Source: Chryseobacterium sp. ERMR1:04
GTDB lineage: Bacteria > Bacteroidota > Bacteroidia > Flavobacteriales > Weeksellaceae
Assembly: GCF_001297705.1 (NCBI RefSeq)
Contig: NZ_LIRF01000004.1
Location: forward strand, 434,001-498,000
Length of the DNA: 64,000 nucleotides
Direction: 5' to 3'
Under the pieces are notes generated by a model. The model saw nothing but the letters and a program-made list of their open reading frames with translations. It was not told where the DNA came from and made no database searches. Positions 34,074 to 43,621 of the stretch are shown here, piece by piece. The first letter of the stretch is position 1. The number at the start of each line of letters is the position of its first letter. The translations under genes and the position numbers were made by a program.

Positions 34074-36068
34074 TTAACTGTTATGTCTTAAAAACTCTGC
34101 CTGTTCAATTTTATTGTCATAAACCGTTAACTCTGTAATGGGCGCAGACTCTACTACCACGTTGTGTGAAGTGACTCCCCAAGACTTGAAATCATCACTT
34201 CCTATGTACTTCACAAAGTTGTAAATATTAAGCGTAATCTTTTGTTTAACAGTTAAAAGTATATCGTTGATATAGGTATTGTCTATGACAACATATTTCA
34301 AATCTGGTGGGATATTATGAGCTCTTAATGATGGATGGCTGCTTTTCGATGGAATGACATCATCTGCCATTAAATCCTTTAAAACCATGTGGAAATAATC
34401 ATTAATCCTTCTGTCTACTTTAAACCCTAAAAGGAAGTTGATCTTATAAACCGTACCTGGTAAAATCTCATCAACTGTATATTTAAATGTAAACGGATCT
34501 TCTTGATTTACAATACTTAATATAAAATAATGATCTGCTCTTTTCGGCTGTTTTTTGATGATAGAATAGATAATTTTTGATTCTACTTCATCATTTCTTT
34601 TCGCTCTGCTTAAATAGGCAAGATTAGTAGCATATTTAGGAATCGTTTCATCCAATTTCATATCTTTTATGATTGAAACATAGCTATCTATCTTTACAAA
34701 GTTGATGAATTTAGTTTTAATTAATCTTCCGTTGTACCAAGCATACATACAAATTCCAATGAATCCTGCCAAGATAACCGTAATCCAACCTCCTTCGAAG
34801 AATTTGATAATATTAGCACTAAAGAATCCTAATTCTATAGATAAATAAACTAAAGCGAAAAATAGAATTAACAACTTATTTATTCTATGTTTTAGCAACC
34901 AGAAAATTAACAATATCGTTGTCATTAGCATCGTTACTGTAATGGAAAGACCATAAGCTGCTTCCATTTTCCCCGATTCTCTAAAGTGAAGAACCACAAT
35001 GATACAAAGAATAAGAAGTCCCCAATTGATTCTTGGGATATACATTTGTCCTTTAACTCCTGAAGGATAATCAATTTTTTGATTAGGCCATAAGTTAAGT
35101 GACATTGCTTCAGAAAATATGGTAAATGAACCTGTAATCAAAGCCTGACTCGCAATAATTGCTGCAGCAGTCGCTAAAATTACTCCCGGAACAATCATCC
35201 ATTCCTCCATAATTCCAAAAAACGGATTGACTACAGAGAAACCAGGTTTTGCATAATTCGTTAAAAGCCAAGCGCCTTGCCCAAGATAGTTTAAAATAAG
35301 CATGATCTTAACGAAAGCCCAGCTTACTCTAATATTTTTAGCACCACAATGTCCTAAGTCCGAATAAAGAGCTTCTGCCCCAGTTGTACAAAGGAAAACA
35401 GCTCCAAGAATAATAATTGCACTCGGAGAGTTGGCAATAAGCTTGTAAGCATAATATGGGTTAAAAGATCTTAATATCTCGAAATTCTCAGTTAAGTGCA
35501 TAACGCCTAAACCTCCCAATACCAAGAACCAAACCACCATTACAGGGCCAAAAAACTTCCCGATAAAGCTTGTTCCAAATTGTTGCACCACAAATATTAG
35601 AATCAGAATTCCAATAGTAATTGTAACAACAGGTGTATGAGGGTTATAAATCTCTAACCCTTCAATAGCCGACATTACGGTAAGTGAGGGGGTGATAACA
35701 CCATCTGCAACCAATGCGGCGGCACCAACAATTGCTACGAGATAAAGCCAGCCCTTTTTAAGGTTTTTAACTAATGAAAATAAAGCCAAAATACCACCCT
35801 CTCCTTTATTATCTGCCCTCAAGGCAATGATAACATATTTTACGGTAGTCTGAAGGGTAAGCGTCCAGATGATACAAGAAAGAGCGCCTTCTATATATTC
35901 ATTGAAAGGCATATTACTACTTGCACCTCTTGCATTCACAATTGCTTTCATTACGTAAAGCGGTGATGTCCCAATATCTCCAAAAACAATTCCTAAAGAA
36001 ACTAGAACTCCAAAAAAAGAAAGTTTTTTAATGTCAAAATGATGACCACCTTCTGTAACTTCTGCCAT
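34074..36068 (-). CDS. kup: Potassium uptake protein Kup
   Basis: The 664-residue inner-membrane K+ transporter has about 12 hydrophobic segments. Signature runs are GIVFGDIGTSPLYVMKAIV, RADNKGEGGILALFSL, and LFLCTTGAEALYSDLGHCG in the family style. A soluble C-terminal part of about 200 residues follows, as usual for KUP. It is monocistronic with a -7 box near 36100-36093 on the minus strand. Confidence 0.96.
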   Translation of the reverse strand: MAEVTEGGHHFDIKKLSFFGVLVSLGIVFGDIGTSPLYVMKAIVNARGASSNMPFNEYIEGALSCIIWTLTLQTTVKYVIIALRADNKGEGGILALFSLVKNLKKGWLYLVAIVGAAALVADGVITPSLTVMSAIEGLEIYNPHTPVVTITIGILILIFVVQQFGTSFIGKFFGPVMVVWFLVLGGLGVMHLTENFEILRSFNPYYAYKLIANSPSAIIILGAVFLCTTGAEALYSDLGHCGAKNIRVSWAFVKIMLILNYLGQGAWLLTNYAKPGFSVVNPFFGIMEEWMIVPGVILATAAAIIASQALITGSFTIFSEAMSLNLWPNQKIDYPSGVKGQMYIPRINWGLLILCIIVVLHFRESGKMEAAYGLSITVTMLMTTILLIFWLLKHRINKLLILFFALVYLSIELGFFSANIIKFFEGGWITVILAGFIGICMYAWYNGRLIKTKFINFVKIDSYVSIIKDMKLDETIPKYATNLAYLSRAKRNDEVESKIIYSIIKKQPKRADHYFILSIVNQEDPFTFKYTVDEILPGTVYKINFLLGFKVDRRINDYFHMVLKDLMADDVIPSKSSHPSLRAHNIPPDLKYVVIDNTYINDILLTVKQKITLNIYNFVKYIGSDDFKSWGVTSHNVVVESAPITELTVYDNKIEQAEFLRHNS

Positions 36069-36148
36069 ATCAGCTTATATATTTTAAGTGCGCAAATTTA
36101 TACTAAATTTATGACCTTAGGTGCTTTTCTTCATGCATAGAATAAATG

Positions 36149-36178
36149 AAAAAGCTTCCTTTCGGAAGCTTTTTTCTA
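36149..36178 (-). terminator. Terminator between pdhB and kup
   Basis: AAAAAGCTTCC (36149-36159) and GGAAGCTTTTT (36164-36174) form an eleven-pair stem with a four-base loop. It ends the pdhB transcript. Confidence 0.9.
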
Positions 36179-36184
36179 TTATAT

Positions 36185-37165
36185 CTATTTAACGTACATC
36201 GCATTTTTGATTTCCTCTTTTACTTTTTCAAGTTTAGGGAACCATTCTGCAAATAATGCTGCAGAGTATGGTGCAGGAGCATCAGGAGTAGTAATTCTCT
36301 TGATTGGTGCATCTAAATAATCAAATGCTTTTTGCTGTACCATATACGTGATTTCAGAAGAAATTGAAGCAAATGGCCAAGCTTCTTCTAAAATAACTAA
36401 TCTATTTGTTTTCTTTACCGACGTTAAGATTGTATCAAAGTCTAAAGGACGAACTGTTCTAAGGTCAATTACCTCTACAGAGATTCCTTCTTTAGCCATA
36501 TCTTCAGCAGCCTGAATAGCCAACTTCATGATCTTTCCGAAAGAAACTAAAGTAACATCTGTACCTTCTCTCTTGATATCTGCTTTTCCGATTGGTAAAT
36601 AGTACTCTTCCTCAGGAATTTCCATTTTATCACCATACATCTGCTCAGATTCCATAAAAATGATCGGGTCATTATCCTGAATAGCTGTTTTCAACAATCC
36701 TTTCGCATCGTAAGGATTTGAAGGAACTACTACTTTAAGACCAGGAACGTTTGCGAACCAGTTTTCGAAAGCCTGAGAGTGTGTAGCTCCCAATTGTCCT
36801 GCAGAAGCCGTTGGACCTCTGAAAACGATAGGGCAGTTCCACTGACCACCACTCATCTGACGGATTTTAGCCGCGTTATTAATAATCTGATCAATACCTA
36901 CTAATGAGAAATTGAACGTCATATACTCTACAATTGGTCTGTTACCATTCATCGCAGCACCTACAGCAATCCCTGTAAAACCAAGCTCAGCGATTGGTGT
37001 ATCGATTACTCTCTTAGGACCAAATTCATCCAACATTCCTTTTGAAGCCTTATACGCACCATTGTATTCTGCAACTTCCTCCCCCATTAAAAAGATGGAT
37101 TCGTCTTTACGCATTTCCTCGCTCATTGCTTGCGCAATTACCTCACGAAAAGTATATTCTGCCAT
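36185..37165 (-). CDS. pdhB: Pyruvate dehydrogenase E1 component, beta subunit
   Basis: The 326-residue thiamine-diphosphate enzyme subunit shows GEEVAEYNGAYKASKGM, DTPIAELGFTGIAVGAAMNG, WNCPIVFRGPTASAGQLGATHSQAFE and SFGKIMKLAIQAAEDM, all typical of E1-beta of 2-oxoacid dehydrogenases. It stands apart from an alpha subunit here. The match is closest to the pyruvate type by phylum habit; a branched-chain alternative is less likely. Confidence 0.9.
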   Translation of the reverse strand: MAEYTFREVIAQAMSEEMRKDESIFLMGEEVAEYNGAYKASKGMLDEFGPKRVIDTPIAELGFTGIAVGAAMNGNRPIVEYMTFNFSLVGIDQIINNAAKIRQMSGGQWNCPIVFRGPTASAGQLGATHSQAFENWFANVPGLKVVVPSNPYDAKGLLKTAIQDNDPIIFMESEQMYGDKMEIPEEEYYLPIGKADIKREGTDVTLVSFGKIMKLAIQAAEDMAKEGISVEVIDLRTVRPLDFDTILTSVKKTNRLVILEEAWPFASISSEITYMVQQKAFDYLDAPIKRITTPDAPAPYSAALFAEWFPKLEKVKEEIKNAMYVK

Positions 37166-37271
37166 ATTTATTTGAAAAATTTAGACTACAAAAATAGTGT
37201 TTTTTTATTATTAACATCACAAAAACGAAATCTCATTGAACGAAATATCGCTTTATTCATTTTATTTAAAG

Positions 37272-37874
37272 CTAGTTTTCCTCTACTTTACTCAATTCTT
37301 TATAATTTTTCTGGAGATCGATGAGTATTTTCCCGTATGTTTTTTTGTAGATTATATACATTAAATACATCGTAAAGATTACTACAATCCCGAAAATAAT
37401 ATAATTTATCAATTCTGGAGTAAGCGTCTCTGGATTTGTCTTGTGATAATGATTTAATCTGCTCCCATCTCGAAAACCTGCTATAAAATCTTTTGTATAA
37501 TGATCAAACTTCATAATATTCATGAAAAGAATTAAAAAGAAAGAAATTCCGGCATATCCAAAAATTACTTTTCTTAAGTTTAAAATGCTTTTCATTAATG
37601 AAACTGAATTTTCACCCGTCTTTATTTTATTATATAAGTAAACTACCAAACTAAAAAACACAGCAAACAAAGACATTCTTATATAAGGAAACTCACCATC
37701 AAAATATCCGTAGACAGCCCATAGCATAATTTCTATTAAGCCAATAATAAATAAAGTTTTGGTAATTGAAATAGACTGATGTTTGATCATTTCATGAATC
37801 TCCGTTTCAGAATAATCCTTAAACCCATTAGACTCTTTATTCCAATCTTTCTTTAAAAGTTCTAATTCTTCCAT
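37272..37874 (-). CDS. Membrane protein partnered with an ECF sigma factor
   Basis: The 200-residue protein has an acidic N-terminus of about 35 residues (ELELLKKDWNKESNGFKDYSETEIHEMI) and four likely membrane helices. It starts one base after the sigma factor gene stop. The position and shape fit a membrane partner of the sigma factor, possibly an anti-sigma factor, but the sequence shows no classical zinc anti-sigma motif. The role is inferred from context. Confidence 0.7.
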   Translation of the reverse strand: MEELELLKKDWNKESNGFKDYSETEIHEMIKHQSISITKTLFIIGLIEIMLWAVYGYFDGEFPYIRMSLFAVFFSLVVYLYNKIKTGENSVSLMKSILNLRKVIFGYAGISFFLILFMNIMKFDHYTKDFIAGFRDGSRLNHYHKTNPETLTPELINYIIFGIVVIFTMYLMYIIYKKTYGKILIDLQKNYKELSKVEEN

Positions 37875-37875
37875 C

Positions 37876-38373
37876 TTATTTTGTGCTGAGTTTTAATTTT
37901 AAATTATTTTTAGCCCTATTCATTTTCACCCTCGCATTTCCTTCTGTTATTCCCAGAATTTCGCCAATCTCTCTATAGGGTTTATCTTCCAGATACATCA
38001 TGATCAAAGCTTTTTCAATGTCTGATAATTCATAAATAGCTTTATACATTCTTTTGATTTTATATTCATCATATTCATAGGTTTCATATTCTATTTTTAA
38101 TGTTGAAATATCTATATCCGAATGTTGAAAATCTTTTTTCTTAGGCTTTTTAAACAACGTGATTGCTGTATTCAAGGCTACGCGATACATCCATGTTGAA
38201 AATTTTGCTTCCCCTTTAAAACCTGGGAAAGATTTCCAAAGCTGAATGGTAATTTCCTGAAAAAGATCTTCATGATCTTGTAAATTATCAGTGTATATCC
38301 TGCATATCTTATGTACAATCCTTTGATTCTCTTTCAAAAAATGTATAAATGTCTTTTCCAAATTTGTGGTCAT
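37876..38373 (-). CDS. ECF-type RNA polymerase sigma-70 factor
   Basis: The 165-residue protein has sigma region 2 (NLQDHEDLFQEITIQLWKSFPGFKGEAKFSTWMYRVALNTAI) and region 4 (LSDIEKALIMMYLEDKPYREIGEILGITEGNARVKMNRAK). Length and domain order are those of extracytoplasmic-function sigma factors. It forms an operon with the membrane protein that follows. Confidence 0.95.
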   Translation of the reverse strand: MTTNLEKTFIHFLKENQRIVHKICRIYTDNLQDHEDLFQEITIQLWKSFPGFKGEAKFSTWMYRVALNTAITLFKKPKKKDFQHSDIDISTLKIEYETYEYDEYKIKRMYKAIYELSDIEKALIMMYLEDKPYREIGEILGITEGNARVKMNRAKNNLKLKLSTK

Positions 38374-38424
38374 ATACTATAAGTGTGCACTTTATTTTTT
38401 CGTTACAGATTTTTGCAAAATAAA

Positions 38425-38452
38425 AACGGCATCTCAATAATGAAATGCCGTT
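38425..38452 (-). terminator. Terminator of the DUF2147 gene
   Basis: AACGGCATCTCA (38425-38436) pairs with TGAAATGCCGTT (38441-38452) with one mismatch and a four-base loop. A T-rich run follows on the minus strand. Confidence 0.8.
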
Positions 38453-38474
38453 GTAAATTGTATAATAAACTTGA

Positions 38475-38891
38475 TTAGTTAACTCTCTGCCAAGTTTGAG
38501 TTCTTCCCATTAAAGATATTCCTACATATCCTCTCACGTTCAGTTTATCTCCACTTTTTGTGATAGTACATTTGTACGTTTTACCCGTTTTAGGATCTGT
38601 GATAGTACCTCCTGTGAATTCGTCACCTTCTTTTTTCAAACCTCTAATGATCTCCAACCCTAAAATTGGCTTTCCTTTTCTGTCGTCTTTACATACAGTA
38701 CAGTTTGGATCTGTTGGTTTAATCAGTAACTGAGAAACCTTTCCATAATACTGATCTCCTTTTTTATAGATCTCTACGATAGATTTTGCCTGTTTGGTTT
38801 CATCATCTATTGTTTTCCATTTACCTTCAATTTGGGCAAAAGATAATACGCCAAATAAAGAAAATACTAATGTTAATAATAATTTTTTCAT
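38475..38891 (-). CDS. DUF2147 family secreted protein
   Basis: The 138-residue protein has a signal peptide (MKKLLLTLVFSLFGVLSFAQ) and the family pattern IEGKWKTIDDETKQAKSIVEIYKKGDQYYGKV to GDEFTGGTITDPKTGKTYKCTI. Two cysteines (CTVCKDDRKG) may form a disulfide. It is periplasmic by prediction; function is unknown. Confidence 0.9.
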   Translation of the reverse strand: MKKLLLTLVFSLFGVLSFAQIEGKWKTIDDETKQAKSIVEIYKKGDQYYGKVSQLLIKPTDPNCTVCKDDRKGKPILGLEIIRGLKKEGDEFTGGTITDPKTGKTYKCTITKSGDKLNVRGYVGISLMGRTQTWQRVN

Positions 38892-39042
38892 ATTTCTTAT
38901 CGTTTTAATTCCAATACAATATTTTGTTGTCTATATTAATGCTAAAAATATAAATTAATTTCAAACAAACAAAAAATTTTATTATCCAAAGCATATATAA
39001 CAAGACACAGACCAACTTTTAGAATTAAACACCTATTAAACG

Positions 39043-40974
39043 CTAATCTAACTTCCTGTTAATGATTCTATTCATATAATCCTGATACCATCCTTTTGCA
39101 ATCTGCTGTCCTTTTTGAACCTCTGGGTTACCCTTCAACTGATCCATCAGGTTTTTTTCTAAACCAAGATCTGATTTATCAAAGATTCCGACTACATTTT
39201 TGCCATCAAAACGGTAAATATAATTCCCAATAATAAACTGCTCTACTCCACCATCTGAATTGGCTATAATGGATGGATATTTTTTATCGCTCACCAAACT
39301 TCTTCCCCAACTTCTGATTCTCTTATTATATCCAATAAGATCAGCTAATGTTGGATAAATATCAATCTGCTGTGCCTCTTCAAGGTTAATTCCTTTTAAA
39401 TTATATTCAGGATTCGGCGAATATAAAATAATGGGAACCGCGAAACGATTCATCGCTTTTTGATATTCTGGGTAATAAATTTCATTGGTATGATCTCCTG
39501 TGAAAACAAAAATAGTATTGTTGTACCAAGGTTGTTTTTTAGCAGTCTCAAAATATTTTTTAATTGAATAATCAGTGTATTGCATGGGCTCATGCATCTG
39601 ATTCGTGCCTTTTTTAAACTTACCGTTATACTTTTCAGGGATCTTAAATGGATGATGAGAAGATGCAGTAAAAACCGTCGCCATAAAAGGTTGTGTTTTT
39701 CCTACATTTTTAGCAAAATACTGTAAAAAAGGTTCATCCCAGATGGCCCACATTCCGTCAAAATCTTCATCATGATTGTATTCTGTTTTTCCGAAGTAAT
39801 GTTTAAAACCCAAAATATTTCCAAATCCTAAAAATCCCATAGAACCATTTGGTGCCCCGTGATAGAAAGAAGTATCGTAACCCATCTCATTACAGATTGA
39901 AACAATCGACTGTATTTTCTGATTAGAATATGGTGAACTTGTAAAAGCGTCCGTCAAACTCGGAATTCCGGCCAAAACACTGCTCATTCCGTGAATAGAC
40001 TGTCTTCCGTTCGCAAAAGTATTAGGAAAAATCAAACTTTGACCCGCCAAACTATCAAGAAACGGTGTGTAAGAAACGTAATCTTTTATCTTCGTGTTTT
40101 GATTAAAAGCGCCTATATATTCTCTACTTAATGATTCAACTATAAAAATGACAATATTGGGTTTGTTGGCAACCTTTCTGTCATAGGTCTTATAAGGTTG
40201 AATATTGTCATCAATAAATTTTTCATCTACAAAATGAACTTCCTTAAAACTATTTGTATTCAATGTTCTGAAAAAGGAAAAAGTACTGTTTAGCACAAGA
40301 TTTCCCTGTGATGGAATCTTTACAAAACGATTCGCATCCACCAAATTGATTGGTCTTGTGCTGTGCTTGAAATCTCCACGAATTCCCCCAACACATAAAA
40401 CAGCCGTCAGACAAACTGTAACAATCGATAAAATAAAATAAGGAACTAATTTTACAGGTTTACGTTCTTCAATTTTCACTTTTTTATAAAGAAAAACCCA
40501 AAGACCCATCAAAACAATAAACCAGATTAATATAAAAGGATTTTGTGCGATTGACGCTGTAAAAACTTTAAAAACATTAGATTCGTGTTGCGCCACCTGT
40601 AACGCAGCCGAAGTGAGCCTTGTTTGCGAAAATTTAAAATACACAAAATCACCAAAATTCATGGCGTACGTAATTCCGTTGGTAATAAAATACAGCCAGA
40701 AAAGCACTTTCTGATAGCCTTTCTTGGTATTGATAATAATCGGAATTAAACTTAACAGAATAAACAGCGCGTTCACATATAGAATTGCCGTTGTATCAAA
40801 CGCAATTCCATGAAATGCCAAACTGAAATAGTCTGCAACAGAATCAACTTTTATCAGTTCTTTATTAAAGTACCAAAATAAAAATCTTGCAATCTGATAA
40901 AAAAAGTATGCTAAAAAAATCCGGTATAAAAGTACCAGAACTTCCTGTTTTCTAAATTCTTTAAAAAATTTCAT
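39043..40974 (-). CDS. LTA synthase-like membrane sulfatase/phosphoglycerol transferase
   Basis: The 643-residue protein has five N-terminal membrane helices and a large periplasmic alkaline-phosphatase-like domain. Motifs are NIVIFIVESLSREYIGAF (metal site), FANGRQSIHGMSSVLAG with a Ser/Thr nucleophile region, FTGDHTNEIYYPE and YPTLADLIG. Members of this family move phosphoglycerol or phosphoethanolamine groups. The substrate is not certain in a Gram-negative with no teichoic acid. It is divergent from pssA. Confidence 0.9.
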   Translation of the reverse strand: MKFFKEFRKQEVLVLLYRIFLAYFFYQIARFLFWYFNKELIKVDSVADYFSLAFHGIAFDTTAILYVNALFILLSLIPIIINTKKGYQKVLFWLYFITNGITYAMNFGDFVYFKFSQTRLTSAALQVAQHESNVFKVFTASIAQNPFILIWFIVLMGLWVFLYKKVKIEERKPVKLVPYFILSIVTVCLTAVLCVGGIRGDFKHSTRPINLVDANRFVKIPSQGNLVLNSTFSFFRTLNTNSFKEVHFVDEKFIDDNIQPYKTYDRKVANKPNIVIFIVESLSREYIGAFNQNTKIKDYVSYTPFLDSLAGQSLIFPNTFANGRQSIHGMSSVLAGIPSLTDAFTSSPYSNQKIQSIVSICNEMGYDTSFYHGAPNGSMGFLGFGNILGFKHYFGKTEYNHDEDFDGMWAIWDEPFLQYFAKNVGKTQPFMATVFTASSHHPFKIPEKYNGKFKKGTNQMHEPMQYTDYSIKKYFETAKKQPWYNNTIFVFTGDHTNEIYYPEYQKAMNRFAVPIILYSPNPEYNLKGINLEEAQQIDIYPTLADLIGYNKRIRSWGRSLVSDKKYPSIIANSDGGVEQFIIGNYIYRFDGKNVVGIFDKSDLGLEKNLMDQLKGNPEVQKGQQIAKGWYQDYMNRIINRKLD

Positions 40975-40993
40975 TCGGCAAATTTACCAAATT

Positions 40994-41056
40994 AATGTAA
41001 CAATTTAACAATGTAGCAGTGTAACAATTACTGGTACATTGTTAAATTGTTACATT
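40994..41056. repeat. Perfect 22-bp inverted repeat in the divergent promoter region
   Basis: Arms 40994-41015 and 41035-41056 are exact reverse complements around a 19-base spacer that itself repeats the motif GTAACAATT. The right arm reaches into the -33 element of the pssA promoter. It could be an operator, a cruciform site or a dispersed palindromic repeat. Confidence 0.7.
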
Positions 41057-41084
41057 GCTAAACTGATTTATTGTTTTAATTTTG
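41055..41084 (+). promoter_or_regulatory. Promoter of pssA
   Basis: TTG at 41055-41057 and TAATTTTG at 41077-41084 are separated by exactly 19 bases. The ATG follows at 41090, so the transcript probably begins at the start codon. Confidence 0.7.
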
Positions 41085-41089
41085 CGATT

Positions 41090-41803
41090 ATGAATTTCAT
41101 TAAAAATAATCTTGCCAATGCCTTAACGCTGGCAAATCTATTTGCAGGTTGTGTGGGTGCCATTCATCTTATTTTAGGTGATTATCAGACGACTGCGATC
41201 TGCCTTATTCTTTCTTCAATATTTGATTTTTTTGATGGATTTGTTTCCAGAGCGTTAAAATCAAATTCAAATTTGGGACTTCAGCTGGATTCTCTTGCTG
41301 ATATGGTGAGTTTTGGTTTGATTCCCGGGTTAACGATGTATAAAGCTTTAGAGCCTTTCGGAACAGAATTATTAGGAATTCACCTTCCTTTTGAGATTAA
41401 ATATTTCGGATTGCTTGTTACTCTTTTTTCTTGTTTAAGACTGGCAATTTTCAATCTGGATGAAGAACAGCGCTATTATTTCAAAGGATTAAATACACCC
41501 ACCAATACCGTTTTGCTTTTTGGCCTGTATTATGCATTCAAAGAAACCAATTCTTTCAGTTTCCTTTTTGAAAATGAATTGTTATTGGTTCTTTTAACCA
41601 TTATTACTTCTTGGTTATTGATCAGTCCGATAAAAATGATGGCAATGAAATTCAAATCAAAAAAGATTCAGGACAATTATGCTAAACTTATATTAGTCGT
41701 AGGCGGAATTGCTATTTTAGCTATCTTTCAGATTGTTGGAATTCCAATGCTTGTTATTTATTATATCTTAGTATCATTAGTATTTCAAAAACAACTTAGT
41801 TAG
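41090..41803 (+). CDS. pssA: CDP-diacylglycerol-serine O-phosphatidyltransferase
   Basis: The start at 41090 (MNFIKNNLANALTLANLFAG) is chosen over a frame 17 codons longer because the promoter overlaps the extra codons. The 237-residue inner-membrane enzyme makes phosphatidylserine. The CDP-alcohol phosphotransferase motif is FDFFDGFVSRALKSNSNLG, then LQLDSLADMVSFG, which supply the metal-binding aspartates. Multiple hydrophobic segments follow. Confidence 0.93.
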   Translation: MNFIKNNLANALTLANLFAGCVGAIHLILGDYQTTAICLILSSIFDFFDGFVSRALKSNSNLGLQLDSLADMVSFGLIPGLTMYKALEPFGTELLGIHLPFEIKYFGLLVTLFSCLRLAIFNLDEEQRYYFKGLNTPTNTVLLFGLYYAFKETNSFSFLFENELLLVLLTIITSWLLISPIKMMAMKFKSKKIQDNYAKLILVVGGIAILAIFQIVGIPMLVIYYILVSLVFQKQLS

Positions 41804-41886
41804 AAAGTAGATGTTGGAGCTAGAAAATCAGCTTCCATTCACCCCCTTTCAAATTAATATATTATCAAATTTTCAAATTAAAAAAA

Positions 41887-42651
41887 ATGAATTTAAAACT
41901 GCATAAACCTCTTTGTATTTTTGACTTAGAAACAACAGGAACCAACATCGCTAAAGACAGAATTGTTGAAATCTGTATTTTAAAAGTAAATCCTGATGCT
42001 TCAAGAGAAAGCAAAACATGGAAAGTAAATCCTGAAATGCCGATTCCATTAGAATCAAGCCAAATTCACGGAATTTATGATGAAGATATAAAGGATGCCC
42101 CGACTTTCAAAGAGATTGCGTCAAAAGTAATGGAAATGATCTCAGGAGCTGATTTGGGTGGTTTTAATTCCAACAGATTCGATGTCCCTTTATTGGCAGA
42201 AGAACTTTTAAGAGCTGAACTTGATTTTGATTTAAGTAAATTTAAACTTGTTGATGCTCAAACCATCTTCCATAAAAAAGAGCCTAGAAATTTAGGCGCT
42301 GCTTACCAATTCTATTGTGGCAAAGTCCTTGAAAATGCACATTCGGCTGAAGCTGATGTAATGGCAACTTTTGAAGTTTTGGACGCTCAAATTGGAAAAT
42401 ATGACGATATTCCGAATGAGATTGCTCCTTTAAGTGAATTCACCTTCCATAATAAGAATGCAGATCTTGCAGGTTTTATAGGTCTTAATGATAAAATGGA
42501 ACCCGTTTTTAACTTTGGAAAATATAAAGGTCAAGGGGTAAAAGCAGTATTCCAAAAAGATCTTGGATATTTCGGATGGCTTCAAAACGCTGATTTCCCT
42601 CTTTATACCAAGAAGGTTTTCACTAAAATACAATTATCAGGTAAATTCTAA
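41887..42651 (+). CDS. DnaQ-like 3'-5' exonuclease (DNA polymerase III epsilon-type)
   Basis: The 254-residue protein has Exo I FDLETTGTN, Exo II GADLGGFNSNRFDVPLL and Exo III HSAEADVMATFEVL, a DEDDh nuclease. A C-terminal domain (FNFGKYKGQGVKAVFQKDLGYFGWLQNADFP) is the small extension often joined to this family in Bacteroidota. Its role may be proofreading or RNA/DNA turnover. Confidence 0.93.
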   Translation: MNLKLHKPLCIFDLETTGTNIAKDRIVEICILKVNPDASRESKTWKVNPEMPIPLESSQIHGIYDEDIKDAPTFKEIASKVMEMISGADLGGFNSNRFDVPLLAEELLRAELDFDLSKFKLVDAQTIFHKKEPRNLGAAYQFYCGKVLENAHSAEADVMATFEVLDAQIGKYDDIPNEIAPLSEFTFHNKNADLAGFIGLNDKMEPVFNFGKYKGQGVKAVFQKDLGYFGWLQNADFPLYTKKVFTKIQLSGKF

Positions 42652-42655
42652 TAAT

Positions 42656-43054
42656 ATGTCAGAATTAGTTAAGTTTAAATTTTACGAAACCGCTCTTGAA
42701 GCCAATAGAGATAAACAAATATTGGCTGAAAATGAAATCAATAGTTTCATTGCTAACGAACAGCTTATCCAATCAGATTGGTTGCTTTCGCAGGCTGTAG
42801 GCGGAATTCAGTTGCAGGTTTTTGAAGAAGACGTAGAAAAAGCAAAAGAAATTTTGAAAGACTACTCTGAAAACGAAAAAGTTTCATTAGAAGTAGAACA
42901 TACGATTCCAGATCCTAAGTTTGATTTTGTATGCCCAAAATGTGGTTCTAATCATATTTACAGAGATGATAGTGCCACCAGCTTTTTTGGAGTTTCAATT
43001 TTAACAAGTCATAAATTCATTTGCTATTATTGCGAGAACGAGTTTACGCACTAA
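42656..43054 (+). CDS. DUF2007-like protein with a zinc ribbon
   Basis: The start at 42656 (MSELVKFKFYETALEAN) lies four bases after the exonuclease gene; longer frames overlap it. The 132-residue protein has a DUF2007 putative signal-transducing domain (FYETALEANRDKQILAENEINSFIANEQ), then CPKCGSNHIY and CYYCENEF, a four-Cys zinc ribbon. Function is unknown. Confidence 0.85.
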   Translation: MSELVKFKFYETALEANRDKQILAENEINSFIANEQLIQSDWLLSQAVGGIQLQVFEEDVEKAKEILKDYSENEKVSLEVEHTIPDPKFDFVCPKCGSNHIYRDDSATSFFGVSILTSHKFICYYCENEFTH

Positions 43055-43063
43055 CATAAAAGT

Positions 43064-43621
43064 ATGAAGATTACCAAGCGAATCTTTATGTTTATCTTAA
43101 TAGGTATTTTATCAATACCTATTTTTGTTGTTGCTTACTTTTACATCACATGGAAAAGTATTATCATTGATGAAAACTTACCTAAACAAGCAATTTATAA
43201 AACGTTTGATCATAAAAAACAGAAAACTTTTTATGTATTAGAGGAGGAACCTAAAACTAATAATTTAAAAATTAGTGATGCTGAATTTCCCTTCAATGAG
43301 CCTTATATTTGTAATGTATATGATGAAAAATATTATTTAAGAATTAATTTTCAGTTTGGGGATGGCTTTAGTGGCGAAGGCTATAATATATACATGTTTG
43401 AAAATTGGTATAAACTTTTCGATTATTCATATTCAGACATAAAGTTAAATGTCCCAGAAGATGATAGTAATGTTTTAAAAAGTGAATTAAAGCTGAATAA
43501 AAGCACTTATAAAAAAGGTGATACTATTTACGGTTATGTAAATTTTAAGATACAAAAAATACGCATTTCTGAAAACTATATTGAAGACCGTAACTGTTAT
43601 TTTAAAGCAGTTGTTGAATAA
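43064..43621 (+). CDS. Membrane-anchored protein of unknown function
   Basis: The 185-residue protein starts with one hydrophobic helix (IFMFILIGILSIPIFVVAYFYITW) and continues as a beta-rich extracytoplasmic domain rich in Tyr and Asn. I do not recognise it. It follows the DUF2007-like gene by nine bases and may share its transcript. Confidence 0.65.
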   Translation: MKITKRIFMFILIGILSIPIFVVAYFYITWKSIIIDENLPKQAIYKTFDHKKQKTFYVLEEEPKTNNLKISDAEFPFNEPYICNVYDEKYYLRINFQFGDGFSGEGYNIYMFENWYKLFDYSYSDIKLNVPEDDSNVLKSELKLNKSTYKKGDTIYGYVNFKIQKIRISENYIEDRNCYFKAVVE

